Positions 6,071 to 12,532 are shown, numbered from the stretch's first letter. The stretch is 12,532 nucleotides of DNA from an uncultured Candidatus Udaeobacter sp. (GCA_955652245.1 CATPAV010000135.1:1-12532); one strand, 5' to 3'. Made by a program: numbers and translations. The notes: generated by a model not told the origin, from the letters alone.

Positions 6071-7177
6071 TCAGTTCTTTCCTTCTACTAGAGCCTCTGC
6101 TTCGCGATCGATCGCAGCGTAATCTGGTTTGCGCGGTCGCAAATAAAATTCATCGATGACAATCTGGGTAAGCGCCGCGGCGGGAACGGCGAGGACCGCG
6201 CCGAGAATCCCGAACAGAGTCGCGGTCGCGAGCGTGAAGAACAAGATGTTGACCGGATGCAATCGCATCTCTTTACCGAGAACGCCCGGAACAAGGAGAT
6301 TCAGTTCGACTTGATAAACCAGCACGATAACACCGAGCGCGAGCCAGAATTTTGTTGCACCCAGGCTCAGCGCGACGAGCAGGATCGGAATGGAAACGAG
6401 AAATGCACCGATGTTCGGAAGGAATTCGCCGAGGAACGCGAACACACCGAACATGAGCGCCGGCTGAACGCCGACTAACCAGAGCAATGTGCCTACGGAA
6501 ACGCCGGTGATCGCACCGTTAATGGCGACACCGCGCGCCCACGCAATCATTTGCCGCATGAGTCGCGCAAGTGTGCGGTGGGCTCGTTCGCGATAGCGGT
6601 CGGGCGCGAGTGCGAGATACCCGGTGATGAGCGGTCGCGGGTTGGCCAGCACGAAAATAAGCAATAGAACCGCGAACACGGCACTGACGAGGCCGCCGAC
6701 CAAACCAATTGTCGATCTTAGCAGGATGTTCCCGAGTGTTCCGGCGGCCGCGCCAACTCTCCCGGCAATTTCATCGGTACGTGGCAGCGCTTCGCGAACC
6801 TCTGGATAATTTTGAGTGAGCGATTCTATGCGCGTGCGAATGCCTTGCCAAACCTTCGGCGCACTCTGCACCAGTTCCTGGCTTTGTCTGGCCAGTGGAG
6901 GAATCGCAAAGAGGATGATTGTTCCGGTGACAGCAACAAGCGTAAGCATCAAGAGGATCACGCTTGCGAGGCGCGGAACGTGATGCTTCTGCAACCAGAC
7001 GACGATCGGGTTAAGAACCATGGCGAGGAGAAAAACGATCGCGAAGAGCAACACCACAGATTGAAGCGAGCGCAGAACGAACCACGCGATAACGAGCAAA
7101 AAGATGAGCCAGACGATGCGCCGGGCGCCGTGATAGCTCAGCGGAGCCTCTTGATTATGCTCAGCGGACTCTTTCAT
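6071..7177 (-). CDS. AI-2E family (PerM / UPF0118) membrane transporter
   Basis: A 368-residue inner-membrane protein of the AI-2E exporter-like family, whose members move small molecules or ions; the name does not prove autoinducer transport. Hydrophobic segments are visible near the N-terminus (VWLIFLLVIAWFVL, VVLLFAIVFLLAMVL, SVILLMLTLVAVTGTIILFAIP). A soluble helical stretch rich in charged residues follows (QSQELVQSAPKVWQGI to EALPRTDEIAG). The C-terminal membrane block has family signatures FGVFAFLGEFLPNIGAFL and LHPVNILFFTLATATLFGILGAVLAVPAAA. The length is usual for the family. The frame is open to a TTG at 7186, but the ATG at 7177 (MKESAEHNQ) is the more natural start. A TATAAT box lies about 40 bases upstream on the same strand. 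The gene is convergent with the small helical gene and divergent from the helicase. Confidence 0.9.
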   Translation of the reverse strand: MKESAEHNQEAPLSYHGARRIVWLIFLLVIAWFVLRSLQSVVLLFAIVFLLAMVLNPIVVWLQKHHVPRLASVILLMLTLVAVTGTIILFAIPPLARQSQELVQSAPKVWQGIRTRIESLTQNYPEVREALPRTDEIAGRVGAAAGTLGNILLRSTIGLVGGLVSAVFAVLLLIFVLANPRPLITGYLALAPDRYRERAHRTLARLMRQMIAWARGVAINGAITGVSVGTLLWLVGVQPALMFGVFAFLGEFLPNIGAFLVSIPILLVALSLGATKFWLALGVIVLVYQVELNLLVPGVLGKEMRLHPVNILFFTLATATLFGILGAVLAVPAAALTQIVIDEFYLRPRKPDYAAIDREAEALVEGKN

Positions 7178-7215
7178 GAAACGCAATGTGTCTGCTGCGA
7201 CGCGTGGTATCCGGA

Positions 7216-7221
7216 ATTATA
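7216..7221 (-). promoter_or_regulatory. Candidate -10 box for the AI-2E family gene
   Basis: The minus strand reads a perfect TATAAT here, in GGTTATAATTCC. The start codon at 7177 lies 38 bases downstream, which would leave a leader of about 30 bases. The bases 16-18 upstream match TTGACA poorly (CTAACT at 7239-7244 is 3 of 6), so a -35 element is not supported. This is a -10-only prediction. Confidence 0.35.
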
Positions 7222-7258
7222 ACCAAAAACCCGCTCGAAGTTAGGACAAGGGAGGACT

Positions 7259-7293
7259 GCCTGAAGTCAGGCTCTGCGTCAAGCTTCGCTGAC
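7259..7293. repeat. Tandem hairpins in the divergent AI-2E/helicase gap
   Basis: GCCTGA-AG-TCAGGC (7259-7272) is a perfect 6-bp-arm palindrome. It is followed 5 bases later by GTCAAGC-TTC-GCTGAC (7278-7293), which pairs with one bulged A. The two-hairpin layout and the TCAGGC/GCCTGA arm sequence echo the element at 127-169, with the arm order swapped. It sits in the 225-bp divergent gap (7178-7402), which otherwise holds only the TATAAT box on the minus strand and no clear promoter on the plus strand. Confidence 0.45.
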
Positions 7294-7402
7294 AAGCATC
7301 CAGACAGAGAGAATTGACCGCGGATTGAACGAAAACCTTGCAAAGGGCCACCGTTTGCGGTGTTTACTTTGCGTGCTTCGTGCGAGGCGTTACCTTGCGC
7401 GC

Positions 7403-8617
7403 GTGTCATTCAATCATTTCGGACTTTCACCGGAAGTCGTCCGCGGCACGCAGGCGATGGGATTCGTTGAACCGACGCCAATCCAGCTTCGCGCGTTTCC
7501 GATCATTCTTGCGGGCAAGGATTTGATCGGCACGGCGCAAACCGGCACCGGCAAAACCGCGGCGTTTGCTCTTCCGATTCTTACATTACTGGCGAAGCAC
7601 GGCGCGTTTCGATGTCTCGTGCTCGAGCCGACGCGTGAACTTGCTGCGCAAGTCGAAACTGCATTTCGTGATTATGGCCGCTTTACAGATTTGTGCGTCG
7701 CCTTGGTGCATGGCGGCGTTGGATACGGAAAACAGCGCGAGGAGCTCAAACGCGGTGTCGATGTACTCGTCGCCACGCCGGGGCGATTGCTCGACCTGCT
7801 CGAACAGCGCACGATGACTTTGCAACAGGTTAAGCTTCTCATCCTCGATGAAGTCGATCGCATGCTCGACATGGGGTTCTTGCCAGACGTGCGCCGCATT
7901 GTTGAACAAATTTCGACGGACCGCCAAACTCTGCTTTTCTCGGCCACGCTGCCACCGGAGATCGAACGCCTGGCTGCCTGGGTTTTACGCGATCCAGTTC
8001 TGGTCGAAATCGGCATCCGCCGTTCGCCTGCGGAAACGGTTACGCACGCAGTCTATCCCGTGGCTGCAGAGCAGAAATTCGATCTGCTTATGGCGCTGCT
8101 GGAGCGGACAAATTTCGATAGCGTGTTGATTTTCTGCCGCACGAAAGTAAACGCCGACCGCGTCGGGCATTCCCTAAAGCAAGCGAAGCATGCCGTCGCG
8201 GTCTTGCATTCCAACCGCACGCAACGCGAGCGCATCGAAGCGCTCGAGGGTTTCAAGAGCGGCAAATACGAAGTGATGGTCGCAACGGATATCGCGTCGC
8301 GCGGACTCGACATCGCCGGCGTGAGTCACGTTATCAATTACGACGTGCCCGAGCATCCGGAAGATTACGTCCATCGCATCGGACGCACGGGACGGGCGCA
8401 AAATGTTGGGGACGCTTTCACTCTGGTGAACGGCGAAGAACTTCCCGCCTTGCAGGCGATCGAACATTTCATCGGGCAAAAAATCCCGCGGCTAAAGCTC
8501 GAAAACTTCCCGTACCTTTACACCGCTCTGTTTGAATCTGAAAGTTCCGGCGCCAAACGCGGTATCGGCGGCGGCCGCACTCATCGCGGATATTCATTCG
8601 GCCGGCGCCGGCGTTGA
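7403..8617 (+). CDS. DEAD-box RNA helicase (DEVD variant)
   Basis: ATP-dependent RNA helicase of superfamily 2, acting on structured RNA in the cytoplasm (ribosome assembly, mRNA decay or cold adaptation in relatives). From the GTG at 7403 (404 residues) the motifs come in order: Q motif FGLSPEVV...GFVEPTPIQ (6-28), I AQTGTGKT (45-52), Ia PTRELA (76-81), Ib TPGR (125-128), II DEVD (149-152), III SAT (180-182), then IV IFCRTK, V ATDIASRGLDI and VI HRIGRTGR in the second RecA domain. The tail is short and basic (KRGIGGGRTHRGYSFGRRRR), fitting nonspecific RNA binding. Motif II is DEVD instead of DEAD; the catalytic D-E and last D are kept, so activity is expected. The frame is open upstream to a TTG at 7325, but those 26 residues are not helicase-like, whereas the GTG gives the typical MSF-FGLSP start. 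No clear Shine-Dalgarno. Confidence 0.95.
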   Translation: MSFNHFGLSPEVVRGTQAMGFVEPTPIQLRAFPIILAGKDLIGTAQTGTGKTAAFALPILTLLAKHGAFRCLVLEPTRELAAQVETAFRDYGRFTDLCVALVHGGVGYGKQREELKRGVDVLVATPGRLLDLLEQRTMTLQQVKLLILDEVDRMLDMGFLPDVRRIVEQISTDRQTLLFSATLPPEIERLAAWVLRDPVLVEIGIRRSPAETVTHAVYPVAAEQKFDLLMALLERTNFDSVLIFCRTKVNADRVGHSLKQAKHAVAVLHSNRTQRERIEALEGFKSGKYEVMVATDIASRGLDIAGVSHVINYDVPEHPEDYVHRIGRTGRAQNVGDAFTLVNGEELPALQAIEHFIGQKIPRLKLENFPYLYTALFESESSGAKRGIGGGRTHRGYSFGRRRR

Positions 8618-8669
8618 GGCAACTTGATTAATTTCAATTTCAACAAAGATTTCGCCGAATCGTCTCGTT

Positions 8670-10187
8670 ATGCCTGAACCGAAACTCGCTACTGAATCGC
8701 AAGATCAATTCGATCAGTTGCAGAAGAAGCTGGTTCCGCTGTGGAAATCGATTCAGTCCTTCAACCAGGATCCGCAAACTATTGTGGTAGTGCCGTCGCT
8801 GTCTGTTGACATGGTCGGCGCGGGCGCAGTGATGCAGGCGTATGAAGAGCGCTTTCTCTTCTTATTATTGTTGCTGCGTCAGCCGCGGGCCCGGCTGATC
8901 TATGTCACTTCGCAGACGATTCTTCCCAGCATCATCGATTACTATCTCGATCTTTTGCCCGGCGTCATCCCAAGCCATGCGCGTCCGCGGCTGTTTTTGC
9001 TTTCGCCCCTTGACGCTTCAGTGCGCCCACTGAGCGAAAAACTGCTGGAGCGGCCACGCCTGATCGAGCGGATACGTTCTTTGATCTCCGATCCCGATCG
9101 CGCCCACCTTGTGCCCTACAACACAACCGATATCGAGAAAGAGTTGGCGATGCGACTTGGCATTCCCATGTACGGCGCCGATCCAAAATTTTTTCCCTTG
9201 GGAACAAAGAGCGGGTGCCGAAAAATTTTCCTCGAAGAGGATGTAGCGCATCCTCTGGGCCATGAGAATCTCGCCAGTAAAGATGACGTGGTTGAGGCGA
9301 TCATCGAAATGCGGGCGAAAAAGCCTTCAATAAAGCAAGTTCTGGTAAAGCTTAACGAAGGTGTCTCTGGCGAAGGCAATGCGCTCGTCGAATTAAGTGG
9401 GCTACCACCGTCGGGCAATTCCAATGAGCGACCCGGAATAGAGGATCGACTCAGGGCAATGCAATTCGAGCTAAAGGGAATTAATTACGACAGCTATATG
9501 AGAAAACTGGAAGCCCGAAAAGGAATCGTTGAGGAACGAATCATGGGAGAGGAGTTTAGAAGTCCGAGCGTGCAGCTTCGCGTCACTCCGCTGCGCTCGG
9601 TTGAATTACTCTCCACGCACGATCAGCTCCTCGGCGGTCCGTCGGGGCAAAGTTATCTCGGATGCGCGTTCCCGGCCGACAGCGGCTACGCTTCACTGAT
9701 CACGCGAGAAGCGGCCAAGGTCGGCAATCGTCTCGCAAGAGAAGGCGTCATCGGACGGTTCGCCTTGGATTTTGTCGTGGTGCGCTCGAATGGAAAATGG
9801 GACCCATACGCCATCGAGATTAATTTGAGAAAAGGCGGAACTACTCACCCCTTTCTCACTCTGCAATTTCTCACTGACGGCACCTACGATCCGGAGAGCG
9901 GGATTTTTACTGCTCCGAGCGGGCAGCAAAAGTTTTTTGTTGCCAGCGACCATGTTGAATCGCCGCGCTATCGCACTCTGACCCCGGATGACCTTTTCGA
10001 CATTGTCGTGCGGCACAACTTGCATTTCGATCAAACGCGCCAGACAGGCGTCGTATTTCACATGATGAGCGCTCTTGGTGAGCTGGGAAGAACCGGGCTG
10101 ACTGCGGTTGGCAATTCACATGACGAAGCGAAGGCCACCTACGCGCGGGCTCTGGCGGTTCTCGATCAGGAAGCGCAAGGCGTTTAA
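8670..10187 (+). CDS. PGM1-related ATP-grasp peptide ligase (carboxylate-amine ligase)
   Basis: A 505-residue ATP-grasp enzyme resembling the family named after Pgm1, the Streptomyces pheganomycin ligase that joins an unusual amino acid to a peptide using ATP. The N-terminal part is family-typical (VVVPSLSVDMVG 39-50, YEERFLFLLLLLRQPRARLIYVTSQ 58-82, IIDYYLDLLPGVIPSHARPRL 88-108, LSEKLLERPRLIERIR 121-136). The ATP-grasp core follows: QVLVKLNEGVSGEGNALVEL (223-242, nucleotide-binding K227), VEERIMGEE (287-295), RFALDFVVV (363-371) and the metal-binding E383/N385 in AIEINLRKGGTTHPF. The C-terminus (GVVFHMMSALGELGRTGLTAVGNSHDEAKATYARAL, 460-495) fits the PGM1 C-terminal domain. No signal peptide, so cytoplasmic. 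It follows the helicase by 52 bases and precedes a membrane glycosyltransferase-like gene. Substrates are unknown; relatives outside Streptomyces are mostly uncharacterised. Confidence 0.85.
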   Translation: MPEPKLATESQDQFDQLQKKLVPLWKSIQSFNQDPQTIVVVPSLSVDMVGAGAVMQAYEERFLFLLLLLRQPRARLIYVTSQTILPSIIDYYLDLLPGVIPSHARPRLFLLSPLDASVRPLSEKLLERPRLIERIRSLISDPDRAHLVPYNTTDIEKELAMRLGIPMYGADPKFFPLGTKSGCRKIFLEEDVAHPLGHENLASKDDVVEAIIEMRAKKPSIKQVLVKLNEGVSGEGNALVELSGLPPSGNSNERPGIEDRLRAMQFELKGINYDSYMRKLEARKGIVEERIMGEEFRSPSVQLRVTPLRSVELLSTHDQLLGGPSGQSYLGCAFPADSGYASLITREAAKVGNRLAREGVIGRFALDFVVVRSNGKWDPYAIEINLRKGGTTHPFLTLQFLTDGTYDPESGIFTAPSGQQKFFVASDHVESPRYRTLTPDDLFDIVVRHNLHFDQTRQTGVVFHMMSALGELGRTGLTAVGNSHDEAKATYARALAVLDQEAQGV

Positions 10188-10208
10188 TTTCTCAGCCAGC
10201 GCGCCGCA

Positions 10209-10298
10209 ATGTGGCGGACTCCGGCTTCATATCCCAACTGGGAAACCGGTGTGCGCACAGCAGATTATGAAGTGGTCAATCTGATCGAAGCAAGATAA
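10209..10298 (+). CDS. Possible 29-codon ORF between the ligase and the membrane gene (low confidence)
   Basis: An ATG at 10209 opens 29 codons beginning MWRTPASYPNW and ending EVVNLIEAR, with TAA at 10296-10298. It is in the same frame as the ATP-grasp gene, 21 bases after its stop codon, and its own stop touches the GTG that opens the next frame. So one reading frame runs through ligase, stop, mini-ORF, stop, membrane protein. It may be a small peptide, the remnant of a longer C-terminal extension of the ligase, or non-coding chance. No Shine-Dalgarno precedes it, and I recognise no family. It is listed because a small peptide beside a peptide ligase deserves a check. Confidence 0.2.
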   Translation: MWRTPASYPNWETGVRTADYEVVNLIEAR

Positions 10299-11549
10299 GT
10301 GAAGTTGGTGATGGGGGGCAAAATTCCAGGGAATGAGAGAATCCGGGAATTTGGGGTGGCATCTGGGCTGTCGCTGTTTGCGCTGCTACTGTTTTATTTC
10401 TCAACCAAAGCGACGCTGCAGGACTTCGATTACACCGGCCGGATCGCAACGGCTCTCCTGCATGGCCATCTGGGCCTTCGGGAGGCACCACCGTCTTGGC
10501 TCAATGAAATGGTTCCACAGGAAGGCAAATATTACTCAGTCTTTCCGCTTGGCGCGGTCCTTAGTGTGGTTCCAGTGGCGCTCTTGCAGAAAGCAGCGTT
10601 GATTCACAGTTTCCACGGGCGCGTTTTGGCAGCGTTGATTGCGGGCTTGAGCGTTTACTTCTTTTTTCAATTGTCGAGCCTCGAAGGGAGGTCGCTCGCT
10701 AGGCGGATTCTCCTGGCGCTGTTTCCGATTTTTGGAACCTGGGCGTGGTGCGATCTCGGATTCGGCGGTGCCTGGCATCTTGCTCTCGGTTTTGCGTTGT
10801 TGGGAGAAGTGGCGGCACTGTATTTCACCCTGGTTCAACCGCGTCCCTTCCTTGCCGGGGCGTTCTTTGGACTTGCTTTTGGAAATCGCACCGAACTGGT
10901 TTTTGTTTTACCGATCTACGTTTATTTATGGCTCGCCGATCGTGGGAGTACCAATGCAGCCGGCTTGGATGACGTGACGCGACGGTTTCGGGAAAAAGCG
11001 CCTGCGCTCATCCGCTTCCTGATCGTGGCGGTTACGCTTGCGCTCGTAACCGCCGCCTATAATTTCGCGCGCTTTCACTCAATCTTCGATTTCGGCTACA
11101 GTCACATCCCCAACGTACTCACTGAGCCCTGGTATCAGCAGGGATTATTTTCTTTTCACGCGATCCCGTGGAACATCCACAAAATGCTGTTCGAAGGGTT
11201 CGGCGACACTCCCAATTTTCCCTACTTCAGGCCATATCCATTCGGCTGTTCGATCTTCCTCGCCAGTCCATTCCTTTTCCTTCTCTTTCGCGAAGGCGGA
11301 AGATACAAGATGCCGGCCTGGATCGCGATCGGCCTCTTAACCCTCGTGCTCTGGTGTCATGGAAATCCCGGAGGTTGGCAATTCTCTTATCGCTATGCCA
11401 TCATTCTGCTTCCCTGGATGTTTCTTTTGCTAGCAGGCAATGGCCCGGCGAAAATATCTGCGATCGAGATTTCGCTTTTCGCCGTTTCCGTGACGATCAA
11501 TGCAGTCGCCACGTATCAATTTCTTTGGACGAACCAAATCCACCCCTAG
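10299..11549 (+). CDS. GT-C-fold-like membrane glycosyltransferase (family uncertain)
   Basis: A 416-residue polytopic membrane protein with roughly nine to eleven hydrophobic segments (for example 19-36, 80-97, 108-124, 136-150, 157-178, 183-192, 199-212, 238-254, 318-331, 338-352, 366-379, 389-408). The first loop carries D42/D44 in LQDFDYTGRIATALLHGHLGL and EGKYYSVFPLGAVL (75-88). This recalls the acidic catalytic loop of lipid-sugar-using GT-C enzymes such as GT39/ArnT-like proteins. YNFARFHSIFDFGYSH (254-269) and GNPGGWQFSYRYAIILLPW (355-373) are further recurring signatures of this membrane family. Donor and acceptor cannot be named. The frame opens with GTG at 10299, right after the preceding TAA; an ATG at 10311 is an equally plausible start. 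It lies 111 bases after the ligase stop in the same direction, probably as one operon. Confidence 0.7.
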   Translation: MKLVMGGKIPGNERIREFGVASGLSLFALLLFYFSTKATLQDFDYTGRIATALLHGHLGLREAPPSWLNEMVPQEGKYYSVFPLGAVLSVVPVALLQKAALIHSFHGRVLAALIAGLSVYFFFQLSSLEGRSLARRILLALFPIFGTWAWCDLGFGGAWHLALGFALLGEVAALYFTLVQPRPFLAGAFFGLAFGNRTELVFVLPIYVYLWLADRGSTNAAGLDDVTRRFREKAPALIRFLIVAVTLALVTAAYNFARFHSIFDFGYSHIPNVLTEPWYQQGLFSFHAIPWNIHKMLFEGFGDTPNFPYFRPYPFGCSIFLASPFLFLLFREGGRYKMPAWIAIGLLTLVLWCHGNPGGWQFSYRYAIILLPWMFLLLAGNGPAKISAIEISLFAVSVTINAVATYQFLWTNQIHP

Positions 11550-11584
11550 AGCGCGATAGAAGGGATCTCCTCTGCGTCATGCGC

Positions 11585-11664
11585 GTCATTCGTGCGCAAG
11601 TCTTTGTTTCCTTCTGCTGCCTTGGTCCCCAGTTTAGGGACCGCGAAACAGAAGGCAGAATGAC
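11585..11664. repeat. 80-bp palindromic element in a convergent junction
   Basis: The element is bounded by GTCATT (11585-11590) and AATGAC (11659-11664). It contains a perfect stem GGTCCC (11624-11629) / GGGACC (11637-11642) with a 7-base loop, plus imperfect flanking pairing between TTCTGCTGCC-like and GAAGGCAGAA-like segments. It lies between the stops of the membrane gene (11549) and the lipoprotein gene (11679), so it may end both transcripts. The GTCATT...AATGAC ends are shared with the 1722-1820 element, but the interior differs, so common origin is only a suggestion. Confidence 0.55.
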
Positions 11665-11678
11665 GAAACCCTAACGCT

Positions 11679-12068
11679 TCACCGAATTCCCGTGTCGCAC
11701 TCCCAGTGGACGTTTGTCATCCGGCCAGCCACAACATCAACATCGAACGGGCCATAGTGCCCGATTCCGTGTTTCTCGCCCTCCTTGGATACGGTGTAAT
11801 GTCCGGGCGTCAGGGGAACCCGAAATCGCCCCTGATCATCCGTGGTGAACGATGCGACTTCCGCTCCTTTTGCGTTTTCTACGACGAAAGTGGCATTCGC
11901 GAGCGGTTTCGAACTGGGAGTATCCGCCCTGATCGGTCCACCTTGAGTTGGACCAAACGTAATCACTCCTTCGATCCCTGTTCCTGATCCGGACTGTGTT
12001 TGCCCCGAAGAAAAGCAACCAGACATGACGAGGAGCACCAGAATTATCCGGGATTTTCGGAATTGCAT
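11679..12068 (-). CDS. Small lipoprotein with carboxypeptidase-regulatory-like / Cna-B-type fold
   Basis: A 129-residue exported protein. The N-terminus is a lipoprotein signal: basic RKSR, hydrophobic IILVLLVM, then SGC with the probable lipidated C18. A small Ser/Gly-rich spacer follows (SSGQTQSGSGTG, 19-30), then one beta-sandwich domain. Its landmarks are GIEGVITFGPTQGGP (31-45), PLANATFVVENAKGAEVASFTTDDQGRFRVPLTPGHYTV (55-93) and VDVVAGRMTNVHWECD (110-125). The 'TDDQGRFRVPLTPGHYTV' strand-turn is the hallmark of carboxypeptidase-regulatory-like domains, which act as structural or binding modules at the cell surface. It is membrane-anchored in the periplasm or outer membrane, with no enzymatic residues apparent. 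It is divergent from the partial gene at 12244 and convergent with the membrane glycosyltransferase gene. Confidence 0.8.
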   Translation of the reverse strand: MQFRKSRIILVLLVMSGCFSSGQTQSGSGTGIEGVITFGPTQGGPIRADTPSSKPLANATFVVENAKGAEVASFTTDDQGRFRVPLTPGHYTVSKEGEKHGIGHYGPFDVDVVAGRMTNVHWECDTGIR

Positions 12069-12107
12069 TATCTAATTACTCTCACTACTCCCACGACTTC
12101 GAATCGG

Positions 12108-12147
12108 ATCAAACGTTTAACGTTTTAACGATTTAATGATTTGGCGC
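12108..12147. repeat. 8-bp periodic TTTAACG tract in a divergent promoter region
   Basis: TTTAACG occurs at 12116-12122 and 12124-12130, TTTAATG at 12132-12138 and a degraded TTTGGCG at 12140-12146. ATCAAACG at 12108-12115 is a degraded first unit. The period is exactly 8 bases. It lies 40-80 bases upstream of the lipoprotein start (minus) and about 100-135 bases upstream of the partial gene (plus). It could be a regulator-binding array, spacer repeats, or a decayed dispersed repeat. Elsewhere in 12069-12243 I see no strong promoter match. Confidence 0.5.
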
Positions 12148-12243
12148 GCGAGCGCTTAACGCTTCAACATCCGCCAATGCAACGAGTCCAGAACAACTTG
12201 ACGATCCACCTCCTGCGCTGAAGCTTCTCACGCTCGCGTCGAT

Positions 12244-12532
12244 ATGAAACGCTATCTGCCTTTTGTTATAGTTGGTGGGATCGCATTGGCTACACTCGGG
12301 AGCGGAGCGATGCTCTATCGGGCAAAGCGGCCACAGCTTCTCACTATTCCCGAGGAAAAGGTCCTGCCCGGAAAAGGCGATGCCGAATCAGTGCACATTC
12401 GCGGCAACCCGCAGGCGCCGGTCGCCAGCGCCGGCCCGAACCAAACTGTAAACGTAGGCAGCACGGTAACGCTGAACGGTTCCGGCTCGAGCGATCCGCA
12501 AAACCTGCCGCTGACCTTCCAATGGACGCTCA
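12244..12532 (+). CDS. Membrane-anchored protein with a PKD-type domain and a DsbA-like leader (partial, runs off the window)
   Basis: The first 96 residues are visible from the ATG at 12244. MKRYLPFVIVGGIALATLGSGAML (1-24) is a signal anchor. A linker with IPEEKVLPGKGDAESVHIRGNPQAPV (35-60) closely resembles the run-up to a periplasmic DsbA/thioredoxin domain, where GNPxAPV is normally followed by TLxEFxDFQCPxC. Here the sequence instead continues ASAGPNQTVNVGSTVTLNGSGSSD (61-84) and LPLTFQWTL, a typical PKD/immunoglobulin-like beta-repeat start. It is therefore a surface or periplasmic adhesive-type protein with an apparently borrowed leader. Natural PKD domains can also begin with PxAPVAxAGPxQTV, so the join may be a recombination at that shared stretch. 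No Shine-Dalgarno is visible. The remainder and true length are unknown. Confidence 0.75.
   Translation, partial: MKRYLPFVIVGGIALATLGSGAMLYRAKRPQLLTIPEEKVLPGKGDAESVHIRGNPQAPVASAGPNQTVNVGSTVTLNGSGSSDPQNLPLTFQWTL

Noticed and set aside
7314..7342. TTGACC as a -35 box for the helicase
   Set aside because: The bases 16-18 downstream (around CTTGCA) do not resemble TATAAT, so there is no promoter pair.
11168..11674. Plus-strand ORF of 168 codons
   Set aside because: It overlaps the membrane glycosyltransferase gene in another frame, then runs into the palindromic element; the translation is arginine/serine-rich and lacks a domain.
1..12532. CRISPR array, phage, plasmid or insertion-sequence signature
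   Set aside because: No regularly spaced repeats with unique spacers, no transposase or integrase motifs and no phage structural genes were found on either strand.

Overview
The window looks like chromosomal DNA of a moderately GC-rich soil-type bacterium. I favour Verrucomicrobiota (Chthoniobacterales / Spartobacteria-like) because of the gene types, the almost complete lack of Shine-Dalgarno sequences, and the many short palindromic repeats between genes. This placement rests on pattern recognition, not on a search, and Acidobacteriota is a weaker alternative. There is no phage, transposase, CRISPR array, rRNA or tRNA, and no gene-free stretch longer than about 230 bases.

The left half (1-5450) is read right to left. 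From the right it holds a secreted metal-dependent amidohydrolase, a secreted START-domain protein, a two-domain thiosulfate sulfurtransferase followed 8 bases later by sufE, and the first half of carB, which runs off the left edge. The sulfurtransferase/sufE pair looks like a small sulfur-handling operon with no cysteine desulfurase in view. carB is missed by simple ORF calling because it has no stop inside the window; read by eye it is an intact N-terminal half of carbamoyl-phosphate synthase large chain.

The middle (5571-8617) holds a small helical, possibly ferritin-like protein (+), an AI-2E/PerM family membrane protein (-) and a DEAD-box RNA helicase (+) whose Walker B box reads DEVD. 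The right half holds a PGM1-related ATP-grasp peptide ligase followed in the same direction, and in the same reading frame, by a GT-C-like membrane glycosyltransferase, with a possible 29-codon ORF filling the gap. Then come a small lipoprotein with a carboxypeptidase-regulatory-like fold (-) and, divergently, a partial gene whose N-terminus looks like a membrane-anchored DsbA/thioredoxin but which runs straight into a PKD-type repeat.

The most distinctive non-gene signal is a collection of small palindromic elements. A tandem double hairpin lies inside the carB reading frame and is translated. A roughly 100-bp imperfect inverted repeat sits between sufE and carB, with a related rearranged copy touching the start of the amidohydrolase gene. 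Separate hairpins fill both convergent gene junctions, and an 8-bp periodic TTTAACG tract lies in the last divergent promoter region. The items most worth a second look are the carB in-frame element, the DsbA-like/PKD chimera, and the ATP-grasp ligase locus.
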